Positions 8,928 to 17,904 are shown, counted from the stretch's first letter. The stretch is 64,000 bases of DNA from an uncultured Gemmiger sp. (GCF_934561205.1 NZ_CAKTFU010000013.1:19501-83500), one strand, 5' to 3'. The notes: generated from the letters alone by a model not told the origin. Translations and numbers: made by a program.

Positions 8928-9101
8928 GGGCAACACCGCACAATTCCCGCCTTACGGCTTAAGCACCGCTCCGGCGGCTGCGGCACGGCATCTGCGTTGC
9001 CAAAATGCTCGATAAGACATCCAGTATTATCTGCGCTTTTGGCTTAGCAGCTGCCGCACCTCGCTCGCCATATCGGCACTTAAAATTATGCGGTATTGCC
9101 C
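8928..9101 (-). repeat. 174-bp inverted-repeat-bounded element, copy 1, in the glpK leader
   Basis: Bounded by 18-bp inverted repeats (GGGCAAYACCGCAYAATT type). A second copy at 57960-58133 has exactly the same length, the same orientation and about nine differences. Read on the minus strand, the 18-base ends pair fully when G-U pairs are allowed, and inner segments (GCCAAAA/TTTTGGC) pair too. It starts 24 bases after the glpK -10 and ends about 8 bases before the ribosome-binding site. It has no ORF. Either a MITE-like insertion or a leader RNA domain; no clear target duplication is seen. Confidence 0.8.
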
Positions 9102-9125
9102 TTGTCTTTGTTATTTATTAAACAT

Positions 9126-9153
9126 ATCATAACACGCAGGGAAAAATGTGCAA
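9126..9153 (-). promoter_or_regulatory. Promoter of the glpK operon
   Basis: On the minus strand TTGCAC (9148-9153), 16-bp spacer, TATGAT (9126-9131). The 174-bp repeat begins 24 bases downstream, so it should be transcribed as part of the leader. Confidence 0.65.
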
Positions 9154-9211
9154 GCATTCTGTGAAAACTGACCAAAAAATCAGCATTAGCGCCAAAGGCG
9201 GGGGTTATTAT

Positions 9212-9228
9212 TTAGACACAATGTCTAA
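9212..9228. promoter_or_regulatory. Operator-like palindrome upstream of glpK
   Basis: TTAGACA and TGTCTAA separated by three bases form a 7+7 palindrome centred about 70 bp upstream of the glpK -35. The position suits an activator (CRP/FNR-like geometry), but the regulator is unknown. Confidence 0.45.
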
Positions 9229-9240
9229 TGTGATAAGCAA

Positions 9241-9270
9241 AAAAATTCCCCGTGCAAAGGCACGGGGAAT
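9241..9270 (-). terminator. Terminator of the PAP2 gene
   Basis: Stem ATTCCCCGTGC with GCACGGGGAAT (9245-9255, 9260-9270), 4-base loop, followed on the minus strand by a run of seven T. Confidence 0.85.
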
Positions 9271-9278
9271 CAGGCTTG

Positions 9279-9950
9279 TTAAATTCGCTGCGGCAGGCGG
9301 CGGGAGCGGCGCTCGGGGATACCCTGACGCTCCAGCACGGCGGCGGCGTAGTCCAGCGCCAGCGCCAGCAGCGCGCCGAACAGCACGTCAATGACGCTGT
9401 GCTGCTTCAGCAGCATGGTGGACGCCGTGATGGACAGGCACAGCACCACGGCGGCGGGGCGCATCCAGCGGCGGCGCGGTGCGGCAAAGCAGGTCGAGCG
9501 CAGGTACGCCAGCATCAGCGTGACCGAGTTGAACACATGGATGGACGGGCAGACGTTGGTGGGTGTATCGGTGCGGTAAAGGCGGCGCACGGCACAGGCA
9601 AAGATATCCTGCCCCGGCACATAGGCGGGGCGCAGGGCAAGACCGTTGGGCACAATGGCGTAGAACAGCAGCGCCAGCGTCATGCCGCCGAACAGCGGCA
9701 GACACAGCCGCCAGAAGTCCCGACGCGGTGCCTTATATAAAAGGTAGAACAGCGTGAAGGGTATCCACGGAAACCACGCGGCATACGGCACAATGGCGTA
9801 CTTGCAAAACGGGATCATATCGTCCAGCCGGCAGTGTACCCACAGATCGGGCACCGTGACGGTTTTTTCCAGCAGTGCAAAAAAGGTCAAGTAAAACAAG
9901 GCATAAAGCGTCATAAAACCAACGGGGTGGCGTGCGCACCAATTACGCAT
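9279..9950 (-). CDS. PAP2-family membrane phosphatase
   Basis: The start is placed at ATG 9950 (MRNWCARHPVGF) because AGGAG lies about 8 bases upstream and the longer frame has no signal; this gives 223 residues. Several hydrophobic segments are interrupted by PAP2 motifs: PSIHVFNS (CxxxxPSxH-like, motif 2) and KQHSVIDV (motif 3 histidine and aspartate). Such enzymes dephosphorylate lipid phosphates or undecaprenyl diphosphate, or transfer inositol phosphate. The layout resembles the inositol phosphorylceramide synthase/PAP2 subgroup, so the substrate is left open. Monocistronic, with its own promoter and terminator. Confidence 0.8.
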   Translation of the reverse strand: MRNWCARHPVGFMTLYALFYLTFFALLEKTVTVPDLWVHCRLDDMIPFCKYAIVPYAAWFPWIPFTLFYLLYKAPRRDFWRLCLPLFGGMTLALLFYAIVPNGLALRPAYVPGQDIFACAVRRLYRTDTPTNVCPSIHVFNSVTLMLAYLRSTCFAAPRRRWMRPAAVVLCLSITASTMLLKQHSVIDVLFGALLALALDYAAAVLERQGIPERRSRRLPQRI

Positions 9951-9995
9951 AAGTAAGCTCCTTTTGAACGTTTGCGTCCTTTCGGACGATGCACT

Positions 9996-10025
9996 ATTAT
10001 ATACCAACGCAGCTACGAAAAACAA
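9996..10025 (-). promoter_or_regulatory. Promoter of the PAP2 gene
   Basis: Minus strand TTGTTT (10020-10025), 18-bp spacer, TATAAT (9996-10001), about 45 bases before the start codon. Confidence 0.6.
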
Positions 10026-10188
10026 GAGAAAAACCCGCCAAGATTGCGCGGGGGAAACCCGCGAAAATTGTGCGGATTTGAAATGTCCCTTGTCTGTTTG
10101 AACCGCTATATTGTATAGTACGAGATTCAGTGGGAGTATGTTTCAAAAAAGTTGTAAACAATTTGGGAAATTTGTTTGCCGCAGTGCA

Positions 10189-10282
10189 AAAGCCTTCCCC
10201 TTGGAGGGAAGCCATTACAGGCGGTTTACCCGTAATGTTGTTATTACCGCAAAGCCGCGGGCGGGGCATGCCCCGCCCCTAC
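10189..10282. repeat. REP-type intergenic repeat block
   Basis: Contains a shortened copy of the AAAGCCTTCC hairpin repeat (about 10189-10213) and a GGGCGGGGCATGCCCCGCCC palindrome ending CCCTAC (10259-10282). The rest of the 391-base gap between pyrG and the PAP2 gene is featureless apart from promoter and terminator. Confidence 0.75.
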
Positions 10283-10302
10283 CGCGCCATGATTTTTTGT
10301 TA

Positions 10303-10335
10303 CCCAAAAAAAAATGTGCCCGCACAGCGGGCACA
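10303..10335 (-). terminator. Terminator of pyrG
   Basis: Stem TGTGCCCGC/GCGGGCACA (10315-10323, 10327-10335), followed on the minus strand by nine or more T. Confidence 0.85.
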
Positions 10336-10341
10336 TCAACT

Positions 10342-11967
10342 TTATGCTTTGTTATTTGCCTGGGCCTGGTGCTTCATCGCTGCCGCGACAAACCCCTTGA
10401 ACAGCGGGTGGGCACGGTTGGGGCGGCTCTTGAATTCGGGGTGGAACTGCACGCCCACATGGAACGCACGGTTCGGGATCTCCACGGCCTCCACCAGATG
10501 TCCGTCGGGGCCGGTGCCCGCGATCACAAGCCCCTTGGCCTCGAACTCGGCGCGGTATTCGTTGTTGAACTCATAGCGGTGGCGGTGGCGCTCCTCAATA
10601 TGGTCGGTGCCGTAGCATTCCGCCATCTTGGTGCCGGGGGTCACCACGCAGGGGTACTTGCCCAGGCGCATCGTGCCGCCCTTGGGGATATTGCCCTGCT
10701 GGTCGGGCATCAGGGCAATGACGTTGTGCGCACCGTCGGGGGTAAACTCGCCGGAGTTGGCGTCCGCATAGCCCAGCACGCCGCGCGCGTACTCCATGAC
10801 CATGATCTGCATACCCAGGCAGATGCCGAAATACGGCAGCTCGTTTTCGCGGGCGTAGCGGGCCGCCTGGATCATGCCCTCAATGCCGCGGTCGCCAAAG
10901 CCGCCGGGCAGAATGATACCGTCCACCTCGGCAAATTCCTCGGCGCAGCGCTGCTGGTCGGTCAGCGTTTCGCTGTCCACCCAGCGGATATCCACCTTGC
11001 ACTCGTTTTCAAAGCCCGCGTGGTACAGGCTTTCCATCACGCTCAGGTAGGCGTCGTGCAGCTTGACGTACTTGCCCACCAGCGCAATGCGGCAGGTATG
11101 GCTGCGCGCGGCAATGCGGCCGATCAGCTCCTTCCACTCGGTCAGGTCGCTGGCGGGGGTGTCCAGATGCAGCTGGCGGGTCACGACGTCGGTCAGCCCG
11201 GCGGCGTCCAGCATCAGCGGGCACTCGTACAGGCTGGGCATGGTCAGGTTTTCGATGACGCAGTCGGGGCGCACGTTGCAGAACATGCTGATTTTGTGCT
11301 TGATATCGTTGCCCACGGGGCCGTCGGCGCGCAGTACAATGACGTTGGGCGCAATGCCCATGCCCTGCAGCTCCTTGCAGGAATGCTGCGCGGGCTTGGA
11401 CTTGTACTCGTCCGAGCCGGAAATGTAGGGCACCAGCACCACATGGATATAGCAGCAGTTTTCGGCGCCCTGCTCCAGCCCGACCTGACGGATGGCCTCC
11501 AGAAAAGGCTGGCTCTCGATGTCGCCGGTCGTGCCGCCGATCTCGGTAATGACGACGTCCGCCTCGGTGGATTGCGCCAGATTATAAATGTAGCTCTTGA
11601 TCTCATCGGTGATGTGGGGAATGATCTGCACGGTCTGGCCCAGATATTCGCCGCGGCGCTCCTTGTTCAGCACGTTCCAGTAGACCTTACCGGTGGTCAG
11701 GTTGGAATACTTGTTCAGGTTTTCGTCGATAAAACGCTCATAATGGCCCAAGTCCAGATCGGTCTCGGTGCCGTCGTCGGTCACGAACACCTCGCCGTGC
11801 TGCAAGGGGCTCATCGTGCCGGGGTCCACGTTGATGTACGGGTCCAGCTTCTGGCTGGCGACCTTCAGCCCGCGGGTTTTCAGCAGCCGTCCCAGGCTGG
11901 CGGCGGTGATGCCCTTTCCCAACCCGGACACGACACCGCCTGTGACAAAAATATACTTGGTTGCCAT
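10342..11967 (-). CDS. pyrG: CTP synthase
   Basis: A 541-residue enzyme converting UTP, ATP and glutamine to CTP. The start at 11967 ([19 protein letters not shown]) follows GGGAGG at good spacing; twelve further in-frame upstream codons are not conserved. The synthetase domain carries the P-loop [17 protein letters not shown] (residues 8-24). The glutaminase domain has the oxyanion strand [11 protein letters not shown], the nucleophile cysteine in FGICLGMQ and the catalytic His/Glu in VQFHPEF. It has its own promoter, divergent from the RND exporter. No GGGC-type initial transcribed region for CTP-sensitive attenuation, as known in Bacillus, is evident. Confidence 0.98.
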   Translation of the reverse strand: MATKYIFVTGGVVSGLGKGITAASLGRLLKTRGLKVASQKLDPYINVDPGTMSPLQHGEVFVTDDGTETDLDLGHYERFIDENLNKYSNLTTGKVYWNVLNKERRGEYLGQTVQIIPHITDEIKSYIYNLAQSTEADVVITEIGGTTGDIESQPFLEAIRQVGLEQGAENCCYIHVVLVPYISGSDEYKSKPAQHSCKELQGMGIAPNVIVLRADGPVGNDIKHKISMFCNVRPDCVIENLTMPSLYECPLMLDAAGLTDVVTRQLHLDTPASDLTEWKELIGRIAARSHTCRIALVGKYVKLHDAYLSVMESLYHAGFENECKVDIRWVDSETLTDQQRCAEEFAEVDGIILPGGFGDRGIEGMIQAARYARENELPYFGICLGMQIMVMEYARGVLGYADANSGEFTPDGAHNVIALMPDQQGNIPKGGTMRLGKYPCVVTPGTKMAECYGTDHIEERHRHRYEFNNEYRAEFEAKGLVIAGTGPDGHLVEAVEIPNRAFHVGVQFHPEFKSRPNRAHPLFKGFVAAAMKHQAQANNKA

Positions 11968-12005
11968 AAATATACCTCCCTCAAATGCGCAAAAAACACA
12001 CAATT

Positions 12006-12035
12006 ATTATATACCCGGTATTCCTATATTTTCAA
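12006..12035 (-). promoter_or_regulatory. Promoter of pyrG
   Basis: Minus strand TTGAAA (12030-12035), 18-bp spacer, TATAAT (12006-12011), about 40 bases before the start codon. Confidence 0.65.
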
Positions 12036-12086
12036 TAGGGCAGCGCAAATCGTGAAGAATATAAAGTGATTTTTTCCCGAACCCGC

Positions 12087-12115
12087 TTGCACGGCCTTTT
12101 GAACTGTGGTATACT
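12087..12115 (+). promoter_or_regulatory. Promoter of the RND exporter-TetR operon
   Basis: TTGCAC (12087-12092), 17-bp spacer, TATACT (12110-12115). The operator palindrome begins 11 bases after the -10, covering the transcription start region. Confidence 0.75.
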
Positions 12116-12125
12116 GGTTTCACTT

Positions 12126-12145
12126 CCGACCGACCGGTCGGTCGG
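12126..12145. promoter_or_regulatory. TetR-type operator (20-bp perfect palindrome)
   Basis: CCGACCGACC is followed directly by its exact reverse complement. The site overlaps the expected start of transcription of an operon that ends with a TetR-family gene, so autorepression with relief by an exported ligand is the natural reading. The regulator-operator pairing is inferred from proximity. Confidence 0.75.
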
Positions 12146-12186
12146 TAAAATTGAACTGTCCAAACCATCACCCAAGAGGAACCTAT

Positions 12187-15100
12187 ATGCCGAAATTCAG
12201 CGTCAAAAAACCGTTTACCGTGCTGGTGGCCGTCATTCTGGTCATCGTGCTGGGGTTTGTCAGCCTCAGCGGTATGCAGACCGACCTTTTGCCCAACATG
12301 AACCTGCCGTACCTGATGGTCGTCACCACCTACCCCGGTGCCAGCCCCGAACAGGTCGAGGCGGACGTCACCAAGCCCATCGAGGACAGCCTGGCCACCT
12401 TAAACGGCGTCAAAAACGTCACGAGCCAAAGCAACGAAAACTACAGCCTTGTCACCCTGGAATACGAGGACAAGACCAACATGGACAGCGCCATGGTCAA
12501 GGCCAGCACCGCGCTGAACCAGCTGGGCGATGCGCTGCCCGACGTATGCTCCACGCCGATGCTCATCGAAATGTCGCCCGACATGCTGGCCACCCAGTAC
12601 ATTGCGGTCAGCCGCGACGACATGGACATCTACGAACTGTCCGACTATGTCGAAAGCACGCTGCTGCCCAAGCTGGAGCGCGTGAACGGCGTGGCGCGCA
12701 TTTCCACGACAGGTCTGGTAAAAAAGACCGTGGAGATCACGCTGAACCGCGAAAAAATTGACGCCGTCAACGACAAGCTGCTGGTGCAGACCAACGACCG
12801 TCTGGCCGTGGCCAAGGCCGAGCTGGACAAGAGCCAGGCGCAGCTGGACGCCACCAAAAAGCAGCTGCAGGACGCGCAGACCCAGGTGGAGGCGGGCAAG
12901 CAGCAGCTGAATGCCCAGAAGGACAGCCTGACCGCGCAACTGAAGGACGCCATACAGAAAATCGACGACCAGATTCCCGAACTGACCCGCCAGATCACCG
13001 AGGCAGGCACACAGCTGCAGGAGCTGCAGCAAAAGTTGGACGCCCTGAAAATCGATGCCGACAAGCTGCCCGGCCTGGACGCCCCCATGGACGAGGACAC
13101 CTACGCCAAGGCGCTGGCCGTCGTGGCCGAGTACGCCCCGCAGCATGCCGCCGAAACGCTGCCCGCCACCTGGGCCGAGGCCAAGGCCGACGCCTCCAAG
13201 CGCGCCGCGCTGCAAGCCGCCTGCACCGATGCCGACGCCGCCCTGCGCAGCGCCATGGAGAACGCCGACGAGAGCACCCTGCCCGCCCTGCTGGAAAAGC
13301 AGATGTACCTGACGGCGCTTTCCGCCGCGCTGACCGCGGAACAGCAGCAGCAGGATACCGCCGCCGCCATCACCGACCTCAACACCAAAATTGACGAGCT
13401 GAACGCGCAGCTGAACGCCCTGAACGACCGGCGCGCCCAGATGCAAACCACGCTGGAGGGGCTGGTGCAAAACCCCATCGACCCCTCCTTGGGGGCGCTG
13501 GCCGGCCAGCTGCTGTTCAGCGGCAGCGAGGCGCAGCTGGGTCTGGGCGAGTTCCAGATCACCAGCGGGCTGAGCCAGCTGCAATCCGGGCAGGCGCAGC
13601 TGGACGCCGCCCGCGAGCAGTACGAATCCGCCCGCGAGGAGGCGCTGGAAAACGCCAACCTCGACCAGCTTTTGAGCATCACCACCCTGTCCCAGCTGAT
13701 CATGGCGCAGAACTTTTCGATGCCCGCCGGGTACATCGACGATGCCGACGGGGACAGCTATGTATTAAAGGTAGGCACCCCCTACGACAGCGTGGACGCG
13801 CTGGGCGACATGGTGCTGTGCGAACTGCCCGGCGTGGGCGACGTGCAGCTGCAGGACGTGGCCGACGTCAAGCTGACCGATAACGCCGACGCCAGCTACG
13901 CCAAGGTGGGCGAAAACCGCGCGGTGCTGCTGTCGGTTTTCAAAGGCTCGACCGCCTCGACCTCCGCCGTGTCCAAGGCGATGAACGCCGAAATGGCCGC
14001 GCTGCAGGCCGACAACAGCGCCCTGCACCTGACCGCCCTCATGGATCAGGGCGATTACATCAAGCTCATCGTCAACAGCGTCATGAGCAATCTGATCGAG
14101 GGCGCGATCCTCGCCGTCATCGTGCTGGCGCTCTTTTTGAAGGACCTGCGCCCGACGCTGGTCGTGGCCATCAGTATGCCGCTGAGCGTGCTGTTTGCCA
14201 TTGTGCTGATGTATTTTTCCGGTATTACGTTAAATATTTTAAGTCTTTCGGGTCTTGCGCTGGGCGTAGGTATGCTGGTGGACAACTCTGTCGTTGTTAT
14301 TGAAAACATCTACCGTCTGCGCAACCGCGGCCTGCCCGCCGCCCGCGCCGCCGTGCAGGGTGCGCGGCAGGTGCAGGGCAGCATCATCTCGTCCACCCTG
14401 ACGACCGTCTGCGTGTTTTTGCCGCTGGTGTTCAGCTCCGGCATGGTCATGGAACTGATGGACGACATGGCGTGGACCATCACCTTCAGCCTGCTGGCGT
14501 CGCTGGTCGTGGCGCTGACCGTGGTGCCCTGCGCCGGCTCCACCGTGCTGAAAAAGCCCAAGGATATCCGCCACCCGCTGTTTGACCGTATGCTGAACGG
14601 CTACGAAAAGCTGCTGCGCTTCTGCCTGCGCCGCAAGGCCGTGCCGCTGGCACTGGCTGTGGTGCTGCTGGGCGTGTCGGTGTGGCGCATTGCCACCATG
14701 GGCATTGTGCTGATCCCCGAGATGAGCAGCAACCAGCTTTCGATGAGCCTGACCCTGCCCGCCGACACCCCCGATGCCGACTGTTTTGCCGCCGCCGATG
14801 CCGCCATGGCCGCCGTTTCGGGCGTGAACGGCGTGGAGACCGTGGGCGCGATGTCGGGCGGCAGCAACTCAATGGCCGCCACCGTCGGCCTTGGCGCCGA
14901 CACGGCCGCCAACAACACCGAAATGACCTTCTACATTCTGCTGACCGATGACGGCGCTTCCCACGGGGCGCGCGTGCAGCAGGATATTTTGCAAAGCACC
15001 GCCGACATAGACGGCGAAATCAGCCTGAACGCCAACGGCATGATGGACATGAGCGCGCTGTCCGGCAGCGGCACCGAGGTGGATATCTACGGCAACGATC

Positions 15101-16284
15101 TGGACGACCTGCGCACCGCCGCCGACGCGGTAAAGGCCGTTATGGCGGAGATCCCCGGCATTGAGGATATCTCCGACGGGCAGGAAGCGGGCGACGAGGA
15201 AATTCTGCTGACCATCGACAAGGACAAGGCGATGCGCAGCGGGCTGACCGTGGCGCAGATTTACCAAAAAATTGCCGCCGCCCTGACCACCGACGCCACC
15301 GCCACCACCCTGACCGTCAACAACGAAACCTACACCGTCAAGGTCATCAACGCCGCCGACGTGCCCACGCTGGACGCGCTGTTTGACATAGAGCTGACCG
15401 CCACCGCCATGGACGACAGCGGCCAGCAGGTGCAGACCACCCACACGCTGGGCGAGTTTGCCACCCGCAGCGTACACCCCGGCTACACGACCATTGCGCG
15501 CGAGAACGGCGCCCGCAAGATGACCGTCACCTCCGCCACCGCCGACGGATACAACACCGCCCTGCTCACCCGCGAGCTGGCCCCCAAGCTGGACGCGCTG
15601 ACATTGCCCGCGGGCTGCACCGCCGAGATCGCCGGCGAGAGCACGCAGGTCAGCGACATGCTGGTGCAGATGGCAAAAATGCTCGCCCTGGCGCTGGTTT
15701 TCGTCTACTTTGTCATGGTGGCGCAGTTCCAGAGCCTGCTTTCGCCGTTTATTGTTCTGTTCACGGTGCCGCTGGCGTTCACCGGCGGTATGCTGGGGTT
15801 GATGGCCTTCGGCGAACAGCTTTCGCTGATCTCGCTGATGGGTTTCCTGGTGCTGATGGGCGTTGTCGTCAACAACGGCATCGTCTTTGTGGACTACGCC
15901 AACCAGCTGCGCATCGGCGGGCTGCAGCGGCAGGACGCGCTGGTGGCCACAGGCCGCACCCGTATGCGCCCCATTTTGATGACCACCCTGACCACCGTGC
16001 TGGCCATGGTGACCATGCTGCTGAGCACCGACGCGGGCAGCGAGATGGGCAAGGGCATGGCCATTGTCATCATCGGCGGACTCAGCTACGCCACCCTGAT
16101 GACGCTGTTTGTCGTGCCGGTCTTGTATGACAGCTTCTACCGCAAGCCGCCCGTGAACGTGGACGTGGGCGACGACGGCCTGGACGACCTGCCCGACGAC
16201 GCCGCCGAGTTTGCGGCCGAATTTGCCGCCCGCCGCGCCGCCGAAACCGCCGAACCCGCCGAAAAGGAGGAGGAACAGCCATGA
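12187..16284 (+). CDS. RND-superfamily efflux transporter with long coiled-coil insertion
   Basis: A 1365-residue exporter, longer than the roughly 1040-1060 usual for this family. The start at 12187 (MPKFSVKKPFTVLVAVI) follows AGAGGA; the upstream 27 in-frame codons run through the operator and are not coding. The first membrane helix is at residues 8-30. Membrane bundles lie at about 630-850, including GVGMLVDNSVVVIENI with the proton-relay aspartate, and about 1158-1320 (LMGVVVNNGIVFVDYANQLR). Between porter subdomains, residues about 199-497 are Gln/Ala/Leu-rich heptad helices (AELDKSQAQLDATKKQL, LNTKIDELNAQLNALNDR). A Gram-positive cell has no outer-membrane channel, so this hairpin may extend through the wall or serve as a built-in adaptor. 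Substrate unknown. It overlaps the tetR gene by 4 bases. Confidence 0.9.
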   Translation: MPKFSVKKPFTVLVAVILVIVLGFVSLSGMQTDLLPNMNLPYLMVVTTYPGASPEQVEADVTKPIEDSLATLNGVKNVTSQSNENYSLVTLEYEDKTNMDSAMVKASTALNQLGDALPDVCSTPMLIEMSPDMLATQYIAVSRDDMDIYELSDYVESTLLPKLERVNGVARISTTGLVKKTVEITLNREKIDAVNDKLLVQTNDRLAVAKAELDKSQAQLDATKKQLQDAQTQVEAGKQQLNAQKDSLTAQLKDAIQKIDDQIPELTRQITEAGTQLQELQQKLDALKIDADKLPGLDAPMDEDTYAKALAVVAEYAPQHAAETLPATWAEAKADASKRAALQAACTDADAALRSAMENADESTLPALLEKQMYLTALSAALTAEQQQQDTAAAITDLNTKIDELNAQLNALNDRRAQMQTTLEGLVQNPIDPSLGALAGQLLFSGSEAQLGLGEFQITSGLSQLQSGQAQLDAAREQYESAREEALENANLDQLLSITTLSQLIMAQNFSMPAGYIDDADGDSYVLKVGTPYDSVDALGDMVLCELPGVGDVQLQDVADVKLTDNADASYAKVGENRAVLLSVFKGSTASTSAVSKAMNAEMAALQADNSALHLTALMDQGDYIKLIVNSVMSNLIEGAILAVIVLALFLKDLRPTLVVAISMPLSVLFAIVLMYFSGITLNILSLSGLALGVGMLVDNSVVVIENIYRLRNRGLPAARAAVQGARQVQGSIISSTLTTVCVFLPLVFSSGMVMELMDDMAWTITFSLLASLVVALTVVPCAGSTVLKKPKDIRHPLFDRMLNGYEKLLRFCLRRKAVPLALAVVLLGVSVWRIATMGIVLIPEMSSNQLSMSLTLPADTPDADCFAAADAAMAAVSGVNGVETVGAMSGGSNSMAATVGLGADTAANNTEMTFYILLTDDGASHGARVQQDILQSTADIDGEISLNANGMMDMSALSGSGTEVDIYGNDLDDLRTAADAVKAVMAEIPGIEDISDGQEAGDEEILLTIDKDKAMRSGLTVAQIYQKIAAALTTDATATTLTVNNETYTVKVINAADVPTLDALFDIELTATAMDDSGQQVQTTHTLGEFATRSVHPGYTTIARENGARKMTVTSATADGYNTALLTRELAPKLDALTLPAGCTAEIAGESTQVSDMLVQMAKMLALALVFVYFVMVAQFQSLLSPFIVLFTVPLAFTGGMLGLMAFGEQLSLISLMGFLVLMGVVVNNGIVFVDYANQLRIGGLQRQDALVATGRTRMRPILMTTLTTVLAMVTMLLSTDAGSEMGKGMAIVIIGGLSYATLMTLFVVPVLYDSFYRKPPVNVDVGDDGLDDLPDDAAEFAAEFAARRAAETAEPAEKEEEQP

Positions 16285-16865
16285 ACCGCGATGTCCGCAC
16301 CCTGCGCGAACGCGCCCTGTACGCCGCCGCCCTGCACCTGATCGAACAGGGCTGCGACCCCAAAACCATGAAGGTACAGCAAATTGCCGAGGCCGCCGGT
16401 ATCGGCAAGGGCACGGTGTACGAGTATTTTTCTTCCAAGAGTGAAATTTTGTACGGCATGACGCTGTATATTTTCGACGATGAGCTGCACCGCCTGCAAA
16501 CCCGCCTGCAAAGCTGCACCACCCGCGCCGAGCTTGCCGCCGCCGTGCGGGATTACCTGACCGATCTGGCCGGGACCCGCATGGGGGTGTACCGCATCAT
16601 TGCCGGCAGTGCCACGGGTTTCCACCTGTGCGACGACCCCGGCAAAAATCTGCGCACCGAGGCGCTGCGCACACTGGTGCGCGGCACACTGCAGCGTCTG
16701 CAGGACGCCGGGCAGATCGACGCGGCGCTGGATATAGATTACTGCGTCTATGCGCTGATAAGCGCCGCCGCGGGCGGATTTCTGGCGCTGGCCGACGAAC
16801 CGGGCATCGACCCCGATGCCGTGGGCGGGCATATCTGCCGCCTGCTGGACCGCGCGCTACGGTAA
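16281..16865 (+). CDS. TetR/AcrR-family regulator of the RND exporter
   Basis: A 194-residue protein whose ATG overlaps the exporter stop (ATGA), so it is translationally coupled. The N-terminal helix-turn-helix is at about residues 12-60 (MKVQQIAEAAGIGKGTVYEYFSSKSEIL), the family signature. The C-terminal helical domain should hold the ligand pocket. GGAGGAGG lies just upstream, inside the exporter's final codons. It presumably binds the 20-bp palindrome at 12126-12145 and represses its own operon. Confidence 0.92.
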   Translation: MNRDVRTLRERALYAAALHLIEQGCDPKTMKVQQIAEAAGIGKGTVYEYFSSKSEILYGMTLYIFDDELHRLQTRLQSCTTRAELAAAVRDYLTDLAGTRMGVYRIIAGSATGFHLCDDPGKNLRTEALRTLVRGTLQRLQDAGQIDAALDIDYCVYALISAAAGGFLALADEPGIDPDAVGGHICRLLDRALR

Positions 16866-16924
16866 AATGCACCTCAAAAGTGCCGAAAACCGCTTTGTTT
16901 CGCGCAAAAGCCGCCATTTGCCCA

Positions 16925-16953
16925 TTGACATTGCCGCGGTGCGCTTTTATACT
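16925..16953 (+). promoter_or_regulatory. Promoter of the UPF0397 ECF S-component gene
   Basis: Consensus TTGACA (16925-16930), 17-bp spacer, TATACT (16948-16953). Only about 55 bases separate it from the ATG, too short for a riboswitch. Confidence 0.85.
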
Positions 16954-17009
16954 GTGTATTGTTGTTCCGAGTGTGAACAATCATTGCGGAAAAAAGGAGT
17001 TACGGAATT

Positions 17010-17558
17010 ATGAAAAACAATAATGTAAAAACGTTTGTCGCCATCGGTATCGGCGCTGCCCTGTTCTTTGTGCTGGGCCGCTTTGTGGCTATCCCCAGCC
17101 CGATCGCCAACACCAACATCAGCCTGCAGTATGCTGTTCTGGGTCTGCTGGCCGCCATGTACGGCCCCGTTGCCGGCGGCCTGATCGGCTTTATCGGCCA
17201 CACCCTGATTGACCTGTCCTGGGGCGGTGCACCGTGGTGGAGCTGGGTTCTGTCCTCTGCGCTGGTGGGCGTCATCGTCGGCCTGTTCGCCAAGAAGATG
17301 AACATTCAGGAAGGCGAGTTCGGCAAGAAGGAAGTCATCACCTTTGCCATCTCCAACGTCATTGCTCATGTGGTCGCCTGGTGCGGCCTGGCCCCCGTGC
17401 TGGATATCCTGATTTATCAGGAGCCTGTCAAGAAGGTCTTTGCGCAGGGCTTCTTTGCCGCCATCGTCAACACGCTGACCGCCGTCATCGTCGGCAGTTT
17501 GCTGATCGTGGCCTTCACCAAGACGGTTGCTAAGAAAGGCTCTCTGGATAAGGAATAA
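17010..17558 (+). CDS. ECF transporter substrate-binding S component (UPF0397 family)
   Basis: A 182-residue integral membrane protein with the UPF0397 signature (VAIGIGAALFFVLGRFVAIP, then NTNISLQYAVLGLLAAMYGP). S components bind a vitamin in the membrane and hand it to the shared energy-coupling module. Databases often label this family riboflavin-type, but the true substrate is not settled. AAAGGAG precedes the ATG by about 9 bases. The fused ATPase and the T component follow 346 bases downstream, and UPF0397 members commonly sit beside such modules, which supports one functional transporter. Confidence 0.88.
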   Translation: MKNNNVKTFVAIGIGAALFFVLGRFVAIPSPIANTNISLQYAVLGLLAAMYGPVAGGLIGFIGHTLIDLSWGGAPWWSWVLSSALVGVIVGLFAKKMNIQEGEFGKKEVITFAISNVIAHVVAWCGLAPVLDILIYQEPVKKVFAQGFFAAIVNTLTAVIVGSLLIVAFTKTVAKKGSLDKE

Positions 17559-17607
17559 AAGGGCATTATGTTCTCTCTTTTGGCAGCAAATTAAAAATCA
17601 CCACCCG

Positions 17608-17755
17608 GTAGGGGCGGGGCATGCCCCGCCCGCGACCTAACGGCAACGTGAACACTACGGGTCATTTGTAGGGGCGGTCATTGACCGCCCCTGCTGCCTT
17701 ACGGTAACGCCAACCTATCGGGTAGCCCCCACGGGCGAGCAATGCTCGCCCCTAC
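17608..17755. repeat. REP cluster with three palindromic arms
   Basis: Three palindromes, GGGCGGGGCATGCCCCGCCC, GGGCGGTCATTGACCGCCCC and GGGCGAGCAATGCTCGCCCC, each bordered by GTAG or its complement. A further GTGTCCGC/GCGGACAC hairpin lies at 17787-17806, and a GCCTTCCC/GGGAAGGC hairpin followed by ATTTTG at about 17848-17872. Together they fill most of the 346-base gap. Confidence 0.75.
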
Positions 17756-17904
17756 AGCCAAAGGAATCCTTGCAATAAAACATAAATGTGTCCGCACCGC
17801 GGACACACCTTATCTCCACTCTTAACTCTCATTTATGCTTTTTCCGCCTTCCCCGCCGGGAAGGCATTTTGTTGTCTTTCACCCTACGTTCCAAGAGGTG
17901 CCCT

